From assembly GCA_038501625.1 (NCBI GenBank), contig JAZAYU010000358.1, positions 124,001 through 188,000 on the forward strand: DNA of 64,000 nucleotides. Direction: 5' to 3'. Below the pieces are notes generated by a model. The model saw only the letters and a program-made list of their open reading frames with translations. It searched no databases and had not been told where the DNA came from. Position 1 is the first letter of the stretch. Each line of letters begins with the position of its first letter. The DNA is from Corbicula japonica (Eukaryota > Mollusca > Bivalvia > Venerida > Cyrenidae). This document shows positions 40,924 to 53,603 of this stretch, piece by piece. Made by a program: the position numbers and the translations under genes.

Positions 40924-41189
40924 AAATGGGGCGCGTCACGGGAAAAGGTACATTCGGACAGTTGACGTAAATTCTTGAAATGACGTCATAAATTTGAGCA
41001 GACGACATTATTTATTTATTTTTTATTATGCATTTCGCGTTAAAAATATGATTTTATTGTCGAAATGCGTAAGAAAAGCACTGTTAGTTATGAAAAATTT
41101 ACAGAAAGTTGAAAGTTCTTTCTAAATATAACAACTAAAATGTCTCAAAATATGACCGAAGGTTCCTTTTCCCGTGACGCGCCCCATTT
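40924..41189. repeat. MITE with ATGGGGCGCGTCACGGGAAA ends beside the LRR promoter
   Basis: Left end ATGGGGCGCGTCACGGGAAAAGG is mirrored by CCTTTTCCCGTGACGCGCCCCAT with only a few mismatches over about 32 bp. It is the best preserved copy in the window. Confidence 0.8.
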
Positions 41190-42036
41190 GAGGTTATCAT
41201 TACCTCAACGTTCCCTTATGCAAGATATGAGCTGTATTTTAACTGTAACATTCGTGTGTCAATGTCAAACTGAACATTTATTGAAATATATACTTTGCAT
41301 CTGCAAAAAGATCTCTACGATATATTTGTATATCTACAGAGGCGATGGAAACGTAGTTTTTAACGCCTGTAAAACAAAAATTATAAAACCATTATATAAG
41401 CATTGTTTTAAATATAATAATTATTAACTAAAGAAACAAGGATCTTTCTTGTGTTCGCCTTCGTGAAACGAAATATTGAAGAAGTAACTAAATTTCTGGA
41501 GCAAACACACGAACTTAATTAAACTGAAATAAAAACAATAGTAGGAGATATATCCATGATTGTAGTTACTGAACAATGCCCAAAGATGAAATGTATCTGT
41601 AAAAGCCACCAGGCACAAACCGTACTAAATATATTGCTGGTTTGGTTTGATTGAGCCTGTTCATGGGCAGTTAAAGAATTCATATATCTTTACATGGTTA
41701 AGCTCAGTTCATATCTCGAAATTATAGTCGCTTTGTTAAAACTCGTCTACGAAGGAACTTAAAATATCTACGACTTTCCAACGTTAAAAGACAAGAGCTG
41801 TTTTCTTATTGGACCATTGTGTTCAAAGGATCGAAAAAGTGACAACGACGTTAGGCACATTTAAACTTCGCACTTGGTCCATCAGATAAGCTTAGTCAAA
41901 ATATCGACAGTGACCGATTTTACAAATCAGAGGTACTATCGTGAGGAATAATGAAACAACAAGAAAATTCGTGTATGTTACAGTTTTAAAACTGTCACAG
42001 ATAAAAGACGAAAGGTCACCGATGTGCTAAAACTTT

Positions 42037-42289
42037 AGGCACTATCATTTGAAATTCACAGTAGCGCTATTTGTGCAGTGTGGCGGCCGTAAAAATTCTC
42101 CCCGTACATATAGTCAATATCAGTAAAATAACCCGTTACCGATGTCATGCAGTGATTGTTACGTTTATCAGGGCTATCCGATCAACCTTTTTTGGGGTTG
42201 TCCCGGTTAGCTCAGTTGGTTGCGTCGCAGGAATTGCAGGGCTAGGCGCTGTCGCCGTGACGGTGCGGGTTCGGTCCCAGCCAGAGGCA
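42037..42289 (+). mobile_element. tRNA-headed SINE, best full copy
   Basis: Module TTTGAAATTCACAGTAGCGC and GTGTGGCGGCCGTAAAAA, then ACCGATGTCATGCAGTGATT, then the tRNA-like part GTCCCGGTTAGCTCAGTTGG (A box) and GCGGGTTCGGTCCC (B box), ending CCAGAGGCA. A CT microsatellite starts 25 bases after it. Confidence 0.8.
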
Positions 42290-42313
42290 CTATCTTTTTT
42301 AAGTGCATAACTT

Positions 42314-42316
42314 TCC

Positions 42317-42360
<44 letters not shown>

Positions 42361-42379
42361 CTCTCTCTCTCTCTCTCTA
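42314..42379 (+). repeat. (CT)n microsatellite
   Basis: About 65 bp of CT with a single TTTTT interruption. Confidence 0.95.
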
Positions 42380-42516
42380 TTATGCGGTAATATTTTGATG
42401 CATTTGATCCATGACTTAGAAATTACTTGATATATCATTTTGAAACTTGGTAAAGATGGGAAAAATCCACCGAACAAGACAAATGTAAAAATATTGCGTG
42501 CTCGTATTGCCTGAAA

Positions 42517-42730
42517 TAGATGAAAAGGGAACTTTGAAAGCGACCGAACACGACAAATATGGAAATATTGCGGGCTAGGTTTGATTGAGCCTGTTCATGG
42601 GCAGTAATGGAAATGCATATTACTGCCTTCTGCCGTGAGCATGTTCATTTGAAGTTATGAAAATACATATTACTGTCCATGCCGCCTAGCCCCGGGTTAA
42701 GAGCTACTCAATATTTACACAGATATATAC
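42517..42730 (+). repeat. Dispersed repeat (GAACTTTGAAAGCCACCGA family)
   Basis: Reads GGGAACTTTGAAAGCGACCG, TTGATTGAGCCTGTTCATGG and CCGCCTAGCCCCGGGTTAAG. Confidence 0.65.
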
Positions 42731-43684
42731 TGAGCCGAAATGAAAACTTGACAATAATAACACGTAAAACTCCTTTCACGTTTATGATGTCAGTTAATGC
42801 AAGTATCTGGTCCAGGAGTAATTTGATAACAGATATTTTTATCTTTGTAGTTGTCGGTACAGTATCTATCGGTTTAAAAAAGAAAAAAAGAAAAAGGAAA
42901 ACGGGGTTGTTGAAAATTAAGCATTAGATTGTGTTCCTATATTTAATTAAAAGGGAGGTAATTTGCTAAAATGGATATTTAATTAACTGTATCTTATTTG
43001 TTTGCATCAGTATGCTTTAAAAATAGTGTTTTACCTTCTGTAAATGCCATAAACTTCTTTATTTGACTGTCAAATTATCTGTTTGAGACTTTTATGTGAA
43101 ACATTATCGATTTCTCCAACTTGTAGGGAAGAGGACATAACCATTACCTCTATGAAAACATAACAACATCTCGCTTTATCAAATGTCCAGATATGTCCAG
43201 ATATGTGCAAATACCACTAATTAAATGAAAGATAAAATAGGGCATCAATGAACTAAAGTTTTGAATTTAAAAAATGGTAAGTTTTCATTTTTGTTCAGCA
43301 TGTATCCTACTCGATGGGCCATTGTCGTTGATAACTGTCACCGGCTATGTTATTGTGCTATAACCATTTGAAGAACTCCTATTCACTTTTTTTTGAAATT
43401 TTAGAGAAAAATAGTTTATGTATTTAGAATATCAAGAAACACCACACAGGAAGTTGCATTAAATGATAAAATTTAAATCATATCTAAACATTTCTTTGCT
43501 CAATTTAGTCAAAAAAATACTTTTGAAACACGCTTATACGAGAAAAAACATAAATTCAAACAAACCGATAACACTAAGTTAAAGTCATTTCTATTCGTGC
43601 GTCCCACTTCAAATTATCATAGATTTGGATGTTTTACTTTCAGTTTATTAAATTCGGATGTTTTTCTATAATATATATTAATTA

Positions 43685-43960
43685 ATATGCATATCAGAAA
43701 TGGCCACATCCAGCCCACACAGCAACACCACCATGCCAAAAAGTAGAGAGGAGAAAAAGAGGATGGTTATAAACCAGTCATTTTTAAAATGGACCCCACA
43801 AACAATCATTGAAAGTTAGAACCCGAGGGGTTACCGCCTTGGAACGGTAAGTGGCAAAATAAAATTCTACAGGGGGTTAAGAACCAGGTTCTAGGGCGCA
43901 CCAATCTCACACTTGCCCCTACAGGTTCTCATACGAACAAACAAGTACAAGTTGTCTTGG
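43685..43960 (+). repeat. Dispersed repeat ending in CCCCTACAGGTTCTCA
   Basis: Begins ATGCATATCAGAAATGGCCA and ends TTGCCCCTACAGGTTCTCAT; family of 2930-3170. Confidence 0.6.
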
Positions 43961-44366
43961 TAAAATCACCCAACCCACCCACCAGCTCCACAATGCTGAT
44001 TGTGAAAGCACACATACATATAAAACAAAAAAAACCCTAAAATCATTTAAAAGCAAACGGCATTTTCGCAAAGATGTGTTGAAGCATAACATTTGCTTGT
44101 TTTGTCCTTCTTGCTATCTTAGAAAAGCATTAAGAAATTCAATTATGTGTTCCTCGTTATATCTAAGACGTACAATAAATTCTATCTATTCTAATTGTTA
44201 CCTTAGGCATTCAGTAACTTTTTTTTTGTGTATAATTTACTAGTAATAATGGCACTGTTCGGTTATCAGGGCACAAACTGTATGTCCCTCATGCTTTTTA
44301 TGGATAACATTATTAGCTTGATTCTGAGGCCTATCTGCTAATTATAGGTCCTAGACATCTAGATGG

Positions 44367-44473
44367 AAGGTTATAAAACTGAGATTGGAAACAAGTCTCA
44401 AATCTGGTCGCCATATAAGCCAATCAGATGCTTGAGATTTGAGACTGGTTTCCATGCTCAGTTTTATAACCTT
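44367..44473. repeat. 107-bp foldback element
   Basis: Arms AAGGTTATAAAACTGAGATT and its inverse at the right end pair over about 39 bp with few mismatches; the loop is about 28 bases. Confidence 0.8.
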
Positions 44474-45723
44474 GGGCACTATTCTAGATAGATAACACAT
44501 TTCTATAGAACGTTTATTATGTCACTTCCCTGTGTTGTTATCGTCAGAGATAATATCACACACATACTGCTACCAATTACATAGAATGAGTCTGATGGAC
44601 AAAATACAATATATCGTGTTTAGGTTGATAGTTTTCTATATTAACAATGGTATAATTAAGATATTAGTAAATATGTTAGAGACCTTTTAGTACCTCAAAG
44701 CTGTTAATGACAAAATCAATTGGGCATAACTATTTCTTTGCAATTTCAGTTTCCCTGCAAGACGCGACGACATCTCGTTTTTGTTTGTCTTTCTTTGGGT
44801 TCAGACACTTAGGTATTTTGACGTTACCAGTAAACATGAAATACAATAAATTAATATATTTTTTTAAATTTGATTTTTTACAATAGGGGCTCATTGCTTC
44901 CATGTTTACTAGTAGATAACCAACAAAAACCTATTTATTGTATGCGAGTATTTCACTAAGAAATTCTACGACTTCATAAGAACTATTCTTATATTATTTG
45001 ACCAATTTGTACATTTTAAGTCGATTCAAAGTAAATGCATATGATTCGTTAATGGTAACAAATGCAGTACAAGCGTTGAAGTGTGCGTCACATGATATTA
45101 ATTTTTTTTTATGTATAAACTAAAACTATCATTCGCATCTTAGCAACGACTGAACCATATTCTAGTTTTTATTGAAAAGAATCACGACTGACAGAAAAAA
45201 AATCATCGGTGTGAATGAAAAGAAGCCATTTAAAGATAGTGTAGCAATTAATTATTCCATCTAAGTCCTAAATAAAAACATGAATGTTTTGTTCAACGAA
45301 GTCCTTAAGGAAAAATAGGAATAATTCAATTCAGTTCATAAAAGAAATAAAGAAAACACAAGACTACGATCATGATACTGAATTGTCCATTTCGATTTCT
45401 TTAAGAAAACATAGGTCTAAATGAAGGCAATAAACTTCATATGAAAAACCTAATTAACGATAATTACCGGGTAACATGATTAAGCTCGTTTAGGAAACAC
45501 AAAATTAGATTAATATAAAACGTGCCCAAAGTAGCCACAGTTTACGAATTTTTGCAAGTCCTTGTGAAAACAACGTAGGACGGAATGAATAAAACATACG
45601 CGCCTACCTAAAGATTGCAATTAATCAATGAAATCTTTAACACTAAAATACCTCTGAAATATATTCTGTCAGTTAAATCAATCATTGAAAAATCTCCGTC
45701 AAATTTTCAAAGAAACAAGAGAT

Positions 45724-45769
45724 ATGAATGAATGAATGAATGAATGAATGAATGAATGAATGAATGAAA
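45724..45769. repeat. (TGAA)n microsatellite
   Basis: About eleven uninterrupted TGAA units. Confidence 0.95.
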
Positions 45770-47099
45770 GCCTATTCCTCTAGAACAAGGAGGAGTAAAC
45801 ATTTCAGCAGTCAATGAAATGTTGGTATTAAACATGTGGAAAGCAAAACAACTGTAAACATCCGAAAGATGGTTTTCATAAAGCAATGAACATGGAACCT
45901 TCAATGTAGTATATTTTTAGATCAATACCATTTCATGAACGTATGGTCCACAAAACAGGTTTGCCCTAAACGAGAAAACAATTGGCGAAACTAAACAGAA
46001 TAGAATTTTAACTGTGAATCTGAGACTATCACAGATAACGCAGATACAAAATTATAAAAATCTGGAAGAATATTCTAGGGGTGATTGAACAGTATCAAAA
46101 GCTATAATTTATTGACGAATTATTCTCTTTTAGTAAGATTATAAATTTTGGATAGGTTTTAAGGTTTTGTAAGTTTGTTACGTTGTCTTTCTTCAGTAGG
46201 ATAATACCGTAACAGTGACTTTTTCTATTGTATGTGGTGATTAAACAAGATTTGTTTTCATGTTGTCTCTGTATTCTAAGGTGACAGAACTTCGGAACTG
46301 ATATTAGACCCATTCGTAAAAAATCTAGATCAGTTAAGGAAAGAGGAGAAAACTCTGACATAAGTGAAACAAAAAGAGTAGATTCTTTCTTTTTCTTTTA
46401 ACAAATGATCAGATATGTTCCCATACGATACTATACACTTAACAACTTTGCTAACTATACACCTTCGTACTGGGCATTACTGACTTGATATTACTGGCTA
46501 TTGCCCTAAAACTTTTAATAAACCATGCAATGAATACTAACTGATTTATATTATAAAGTAAAAACTTCATTCAAAATGACATACAACTGACTGCTAAAAA
46601 TCATTTAGAATACTGACACCCACATAATACAAATTCACAAAATCTGTTAATTAAGCGTATGTTCAACTTAAAAAACGAATTACGCGTACATAAAAATGAA
46701 CATTTGGAACCAAGAAATATGCTTTTCTTCTATTTCTGTTGAATTAAATTCATTTCATTCTAATCTTAATGTTAAACTGTTTTTAGTCCAACACACTTTT
46801 TGAGCAAATCTGTTTGAATGCATAAAATGTAGTCGCCTATCTTTTAGTTTCCAATATGCCTGTTAAATTCGATCAATTTTCTAATGAATCAGTTAGTATT
46901 TATTGCATTTTTATTGGAAGTTTTAGAGCAATAGGTCAATTATCAAGCCAGTAATGCCCCGGTACGAAGGTGTATACTTAGACAAGTTTTTAAGTGTAAA
47001 TACGATATTTGAATACACATCGTTTCATGCTCCTTAACAATACTTAAAATTTTACTCTATTTGTAATCCTACTTATTTTTAATCTCCCTTTGTATTCAT

Positions 47100-47340
47100 A
47101 TAAAAATACCACATTGAAGGTTCCATGTTCGCCGCAATATGCATACCATCGTTTGGGATGGAACAAAATTGTACTTTTTATTGGTGTAAATATTGAGTTG
47201 CGCTCAACCCGGGGCTAGGCGACGTGAGCAGTAGTATGCTTTCCCATTTCTGCCCATGAACAGGCTCAATCAAACCGAGCCTGCAATATTTTCATATTCG
47301 TCGTGTTCGGAGGCTTTCAAAGTGCCCTTTTAATCATTTT
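47100..47340 (-). repeat. Dispersed repeat (GAACTTTGAAAGCCACCGA family), reversed
   Basis: Contains CATTGAAGGTTCCATGTTCG, ACCCGGGGCTAGGCG, GAACAGGCTCAATCAAACCG and CTTTCAAAGTGCCC. Confidence 0.65.
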
Positions 47341-49499
47341 TTGTCATACAACACTACTTCTTAAGGACCACAATGGAAATAAGAGTCGTTTCAGGCTTTT
47401 TTGTGGTATCCATAGCATTTGATCTCGATCGACATGGCTATTTTAATTTACACATTGTTATATTGTTTTTGTATGTTTCAATATTGTTTACCATGTTATT
47501 ACTCGTTTAATTTTCAAATAAATCTGTACCTTATTGATATGATATTAAACTACCTGTATTATATAGAATTTTTTAATATTTTAAAATCGGAATTTCTTAT
47601 TAAGTTATAGAAACAAACTGTTTAAATTTTGACATGAAAAAGTTAAGTTCGTACTAATCATGGCATACATGTAGGCCTTTACTTTCCAATGTATAACATC
47701 AGCATGAACCATGAGTCACATATTGTTTCTGTGGTAGGTGTATATATGCCATTAACTGAATGATTTTGCACTTAGATCCTTTTGAAGCACGATTGGATCT
47801 ATTTATAAACCAATATTACCTGCTAGCGTTTGATCTGTTACATGTAAAGCCATGTGGCTGCACAGAATCTTTGTTTCAAGTATCTTTGTTTCAAGATTAA
47901 GATTACATTTCTTTTTAACACCGAGGATTATATCGTTATTGTTTAATAATAAGAATATGATTTGGCTGCGAGCGCGTTAATTTCCTGTGAAGTATCAATA
48001 GCAGAGATTTGTTTCTAGAAAAAAGGGATATCATTACTATATCTAATCTACTCAGCATTGATTTTGATTAGCCGAGGCTTAAGTTTGGTTTGTTTATAGT
48101 ATATTTTACTTTGATGCAAACATAGATATTTTACAACTTGTAAACACGGGCATAATGCTCTGAAATATGGTAAACCGTCAATTTGCTCACAATTTGTTCA
48201 ATTCAGAACATTCAAATCACGGAATTCTATTAACAAGTGAAACATGGATTTTTTTCTTAAGAGTTACCAGTGCATAGATATATTTATTTCAGTACAAGTG
48301 CACTTATTAAATTATATGTTATAAAACATGTTCATAAATACATATATTTAAACACAAATGGATCATAAAAACCTTTCCATGTCACATAAAGTACCTATTA
48401 TATTTCTGTGGGCCTTCTAATGGATGTTATGACATAGAAAGACATTAATATTCTTTAAAAGTCAAAATATTGTAAAACTGTATGATATGAATAAAGTGAA
48501 AGAAAATTATATACTCAACAAAAGTAAATATTACTTTTTATCCACTTTTTATCCTTACTTTTCTTATTAATAAGTAGTTTTCTTTTATTGAAAAACGCGT
48601 TAAATGCTGTTTTATTAGTTAACCACGACTGTTTTGTGTTTAATTAATTATGAGCAACTCTTCAAGACCATGAACTGTGCAACTGCTCATAGAAAAATAA
48701 TTAATAAAGGACGTCAAAACACTTTATTTATTAATTAAAAGGAAGCCAATTGGAAATGGTGGGAATTTTAAAAGCTGTTACATGTAATCGAGGACTAGTT
48801 GTTTTATTAATGAATGTTTTGTGATTTTATCGACATCATGAATTTAATTTCTTACCAGAAAATGTGAATATCTAGTTCAGAACCACTGACTACTTCCTGA
48901 AACCCTAACTTGCTAGAAGGGGAAAAATAACTCTGTTGTGACTGTAGGTTTTCGAGAACATTTTATATCTTTGTAATGAACACAGAAATGCTAATTGGTT
49001 CATATAAAGTACGAGTGTTTTGAATTTTCGTTTTCTAATTTTGCAAAATTACCGACTGAAAAGTGTATTCTTTTTATTTTTGCTGAGTAATTTTTAGTAT
49101 TTTTAATATTTAATTTACAAAAAGTAAATGTAGTGATATGCAACAGGTTTCGTTCTGAACTATTCATTATCAGCCATGAAAAAGATCTTACTTTTAAAGT
49201 ACATTCGGGTATTGGTTGCTTTCATTTGCTACAAAGTACTGTTTTATCACGTTTACTGAACGATCATATTTCGTACTTTTAAACAGATAAGATTTTACCA
49301 TGCATTATTATTTTACAACAGAAATAATAATCAGCATCAACTTAAATTCTAATAAATGTTTCAGATTAATTTATTTCAGGACGAAAATACATTTCCGGAA
49401 ATGAAGGTTTAGTATTTGAAACATGAACTTAAGATGAAATTATTTAGCAGCAGTTATATCAGGTATTAATTATATCTTATAACTTACACGATGAAAAAG

Positions 49500-50000
49500 A
49501 AACTTTAAAAAAAAGTGAAATATGCATTAAAGGGATGGCCACATTCAGCAGACACAGCCTCCCCGCACAGCCAAACAGTGAGAACTTGATTGGTTGGGGA
49601 GGGGTTTGTAAAGTGAATGTAAACAGCAATCCCTGAGGGGTGAACATATAACAGTATCGATTGAATGTACGGGGAGACGTTTTACGGCCGCCACACAGCA
49701 CAAACAAAACTACTGTGATTGTAAAAAAAGTGAAATATGCATATCATGGATGGCCACATCCAGCAGACACAGCCTAAAGCTATTTAACACGACAAGTATA
49801 AAAATATTGCAGACTTGGTTTGATTATGCCTGTTCATGAGCACCTGGTACAGTGGAAATGCATACTTCTGTTCAACTCACCTGTTCATGTACGGGGCGAC
49901 GTTTAACGGCAATAACAACGCTGCTGTGACAATTAAAACGATGTGTAAAGAAACTTTGAAAGCAAGCGAACGTGACAAATATAAAAATATTTGGCAGGCT
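49500..50000. repeat. Mosaic of repeat fragments
   Basis: Pieces of the GGCCACATCCAGCAGACACA family (twice), a reversed SINE fragment (TACGGGGAGACGTTTTACGG at 49668) and two pieces of the GAACTTTGAAAGC family lie side by side. Confidence 0.5.
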
Positions 50001-50059
50001 TTTTAGAGTTAATGCCAATTAGGATAATTCTTTTGGACTCAAACTAGAACTTCTCAGGG

Positions 50060-50472
50060 TACATATAGACAGTACTGTTTCAGTAAAATAACGCGTTACT
50101 GATGTCCTGCAGTGATGATTACGTATATCAAGCGGTTCGCTCAATTGGTTGCTTAGTCAAAATTGCACGGCTAGGCGCTGTCGCCGTGACGGTGCAGATT
50201 CGCTTCCAGGTAGAGGCAATTTCATTTGAAATTCACAGTAGCGCTATTTGTGCAGTGCGGCGGCCCTAAAAGGTCTCCCCGTACATATAGTCAGTACTGT
50301 TGTCAGTAAAATTACACACTTCTGGAGTATTGCAGCGATGATTACGTATATCGGGGCTATCCGATCAAACTCTTTCTGGGGTCGTCCCGATTAGCTCAAT
50401 TGGTTGCATGTCGGAATTGCAGGGCTAGGCGCAGTCGCACTGACGATGCGGGTTCGCTCCCAGATAGAGGCA
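50060..50472 (+). mobile_element. Two tRNA-headed SINE copies in tandem
   Basis: Copy one ends at GTAGAGGCA (50218) and copy two begins at once with TTTCATTTGAAATTCACAGT, ending TAGAGGCA at 50472. Both carry the CTAGGCGC(T/A)GTCGC core; the first has a damaged A box (CGGTTCGCTCAATTGG). Confidence 0.7.
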
Positions 50473-50816
50473 ATATCATTCTCAATATGTTAATAAAATT
50501 GCAAGTGGCGACAAAATCGGATTTGATGTTACATCTTCACAATAAGGAAGTATAAAATATAATTTTTGAGATGAATTTAAAGTACATTGTATTTAAATTT
50601 TTTAAACCACGTATATCAATATCATCTGTTTTGAATACTTCTATATGTGTTTGTTATGATATTTTTCATTGTGTTGCGACAATCTATTACAAAATCACTA
50701 TTTTAAGGTAAATATAGATAATTGTATTTCAAAAACATTACAAACAAATGTCAAAAAATATTTCCGAAGACACTTTTCCTGTGACAAATAAAAAACTTAC
50801 TGCGATCCTTTTCCAT

Positions 50817-50990
50817 GATATTGCCTTTACTAGATTTCGAACCCGTACGGTAAAGCACCAGGCCCTAGCCATGTAACCCTCCACAAAAATGTTTTGGTTG
50901 CCCACCCTACCCTATAAACGTTCTCATGTTGCATGACATCGGTAGCCGATTACTTACTGATAACAGTACCGACAACATAACTGTTTCCTC
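50817..50990 (-). mobile_element. SINE relic, reversed
   Basis: TTGCCTTTACTAGATTTCGA and AACCCGTACGG show the tRNA 3' half on the minus strand; GCATGACATCGGTAGCCGAT shows the non-tRNA module. Confidence 0.55.
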
Positions 50991-51114
50991 GGTTATCGAA
51001 AACATCGTAGTTTGTTACCATTGTAGGTTAAAAGCTACTATCTTTGCATGCACATGTTTGTTTCAGCTTATTTTCTATAAGTAAAGTAGTTTATGAGAAT
51101 GTCAAATTGTTAAC

Positions 51115-51315
51115 TATTTTGGCCTCTGCCGATAGAAAATGGTTATGAGAACGTGTTGGGGCGAGTGTGAGGTTGTTTGACCATAAAACCTGGTTACCCC
51201 CCCCCCCCCCCCCCCCCCCTCTGCCCGGAGTGGCAAATTATTGTTTTGCAACTTTATAGTGACCGTTCTACTTTTCGGCTGTGTCTGCTGGATGTGACCA
51301 TTTCTGATGAGCATA
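51115..51315 (-). repeat. Reversed dispersed repeat with a 23-base poly-C run
   Basis: Family of 2930-3170 in reverse, ending CTGATGAGCATATTTCC. A run of 23 C (51197-51219) has grown inside it where other copies have only a short C/G run. Confidence 0.6.
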
Positions 51316-51894
51316 TTTCCCTTTTTATAACTTGTTAAGATGTTTTTCTATATGTCTTTTTCAATATTCCAGATTATTTCCTAATTGACGGTAATAACTT
51401 GACATTTTAAACTTGTCAAAAACCTTGACTAAATGTTATAGGACAGCGAAGTTATGTGCAGTGTCTGAAAATACACTCCTATAAGAGGCCGTTTATATCT
51501 GGAGTTTAAGCTATTTGTTTTCGATCCAGAACTAACTGTAAGGAGAAAATAAACTGTCATGCTCTTATTGTTGTGTTTTTCCTGTCAATGTCAAATATTC
51601 TGCGCTTTATATCTGTTACAAGAACCCATTCAAATCACTTCTTATTATGTCAGACACGAATGTTAAATATTCATTAGGTCAATTTTATCTTTAGTGTTTG
51701 TTAAATAAAATTGAAACATGTTTTGAACTCTAGTCTCTTCTATTAAAAAACTTTACGTTAAACACTCACTATAAGTGAACTTCCCATACCCCCGGTAATG
51801 AGCCAATTCTATTTTTAATTTCTGTAAAATAAAAACAAAATAAAATCGTAATTTTGTGCTTTTCTTTTGTGTACGGTATTTATCTGATTTAAAG

Positions 51895-51990
51895 AGTGTT
51901 GGTGTGGTAGGCGACAAATTTATTTGTGACCGTGTTGCATGGACATCTCATGGATTCTTAAAACAGGTGCAACGCTGTATGCAACGCTAT
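51895..51990 (+). pseudogene. Relic of the last PhyH exon
   Basis: GTGTTGGTGTGGTAGGCGAC matches GTGTTGGTGTGGTGAGTGAC at the start of PhyH exon 9 (32493), and TTGCATGGAC, TCATGGATTCTT and GTGCAACGCTG match later parts in the same order, with small insertions and deletions. Translated, GVVGDKF parallels GVVSDEF of the functional gene. The acceptor AG and the remaining exons are not seen nearby, so it is a dead fragment about 19 kb downstream of its source. Confidence 0.65.
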
Positions 51991-52883
51991 GTACGCTATG
52001 TACATGTACATAATGACGCCCTTTGTCGAACCTATCGTTAACATAACTAGAATGACATTCGGTAAACTCCGACAAGGCAGATAAAGAATTTCGAGATTTT
52101 TATTTATTACCTCGCTCATTATTTACATCTAAATCGACCTATCGATCAGAAATAATGAGTAAAACGACGTTTTGTATATTAAAAAGTTTAGTTACAAAGC
52201 AAACTAAGCGAACAATAAAAAACCCAAGTCTGTCAAACCTTCTTACAGACAACTTTTAGTTTTCAACGCGATATGTATGAAGAAAAAAGACAAGTTAATG
52301 TTTTTAGCAAACGTCGAAAAATGGAAAAAATAAACATTGTTGTCCATTTGATTGATAGATTTCTTCTTTCATTCACAAACTCTTATTGTTTGGTAAATCC
52401 TTTGAGAACATTTTGTAATATTTTTATAATATATATTTTTAACGTTAGGCATTTCCATTCTTTGGGAACACAACAACAAATGATGACCGAAACAAATAAT
52501 GTTGTCAGTATCGTTTCTTCAGCTACAGCTGAATACACGTTTTATTGACAAAGTTATAATTCAATGAATATAATTACAATAATTATTTCATACGTTATAT
52601 ATATATATACACAGAAATTCTATGAATGACAAACAAATGATCATCCAAGACACTCTCTACATTCTACCGCGAATCTGTTAGCTGATCTTCATTCTTTCCA
52701 TCTTGAACCCGCGGACTTTCTGCAACTTTGAAAACGCTTTATTGCTTTGCTATTGCTGTCCTAGTGCAAGCTCTATTGGTGGGACTTGAACTGCATAATT
52801 GTTAAAATGCAACACTAATAGCCATCTGGGTCCGAGGTGTCGGTAAAGGAAACACTGAACACCCAATCTCGCCCCATCTTATT

Positions 52884-53230
52884 AAGGAATGATTCTTATT
52901 TTGGTGCGGTTCATGCAGATTGGACGTGCACGCGAGAGCTGGCAAATCCATAAAGCGCGCTAGCGCTTTATGGTAAATTTGCCAGCTCTCGCGTGCACGT
53001 CCAATCTGCATGAACCGCACCAAAATAAGAATCATTACTTATATTTACATTTTATTCATTTTTTTTCTTTAAATAAACTTAAGTCGAACGCTTTCAAAAA
53101 TTAGTATTAAGTGAAAAGGGGGAGTAATACGTGGGAGTTTTCAATAGTAACAGCCATGACGTTACTGACGTCATTAAGGGTCATGCGGTTCATGCAAAAT
53201 GAACCGAATTTTGTTGAACGAAGAAATCAA
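52884..53230. repeat. 157-bp perfect-arm palindrome with shared flank
   Basis: 52884-53040 folds on itself: arms of about 70 bp (AATGATTCTTATTTTGGTGC and its inverse) around AAAGCGCGCTAGCGCTTT. The next 190 bp (to 53230) are shared with 63078-63267. The copy at 62921-63077 differs by about one base. Confidence 0.85.
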
Positions 53231-53603
53231 CAGGAATGTAAATATTTCAAAATATACAGTAGGTAATGGTTTAAATTTATAAAAATGTCCATTAAAAAAC
53301 TCGAAATCACATCATTCGCACTATCATGGGAACATCAAACTATCATCATGCAATTCCGACTGAAGCATATTCTTGAAACTATCATTCATTTTTGATTACA
53401 TTTTCTAATCTATTAAACTCGGTGCCGACAGTTTGACGAATCTGGTCAAATGTGTTAGAATTAACATTTTTAAACTGAATATTTCTAGGTGGTATCAAAA
53501 TATAATAATGCAATTTCAAAGATGTTTTGTGCAAAGAAATCTCGTTCCTGACATTAAAGATTTCACTGCACAATGATTGTTGATTGTAGAGAGATATTGT
53601 TCG

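Larger units (their letters stand above)
41190..53603. other. 12.4 kb without an intact gene
   Basis: Between the LRR and cyclase genes. Recognisable contents are SINEs (42037-42289, 50060-50472, 50817-50990), dispersed repeats (41620-41690, 42517-42730, 45885-46090, 47100-47340, 49788-50000), microsatellites (42314-42379, 45724-45769, 51197-51219), a foldback (44367-44473), a PhyH exon relic (51895-51990) and a palindromic element (52884-53230). Stretches 42930-43680, 44480-45720, 46100-47090 and 47345-49470 show nothing that I can name. Confidence 0.45.

Noticed and set aside
42195..42289. Possible functional tRNA gene
   Set aside because: A and B boxes are good, but the same sequence recurs several times with attached modules and no proper acceptor stem, so it is a SINE head.
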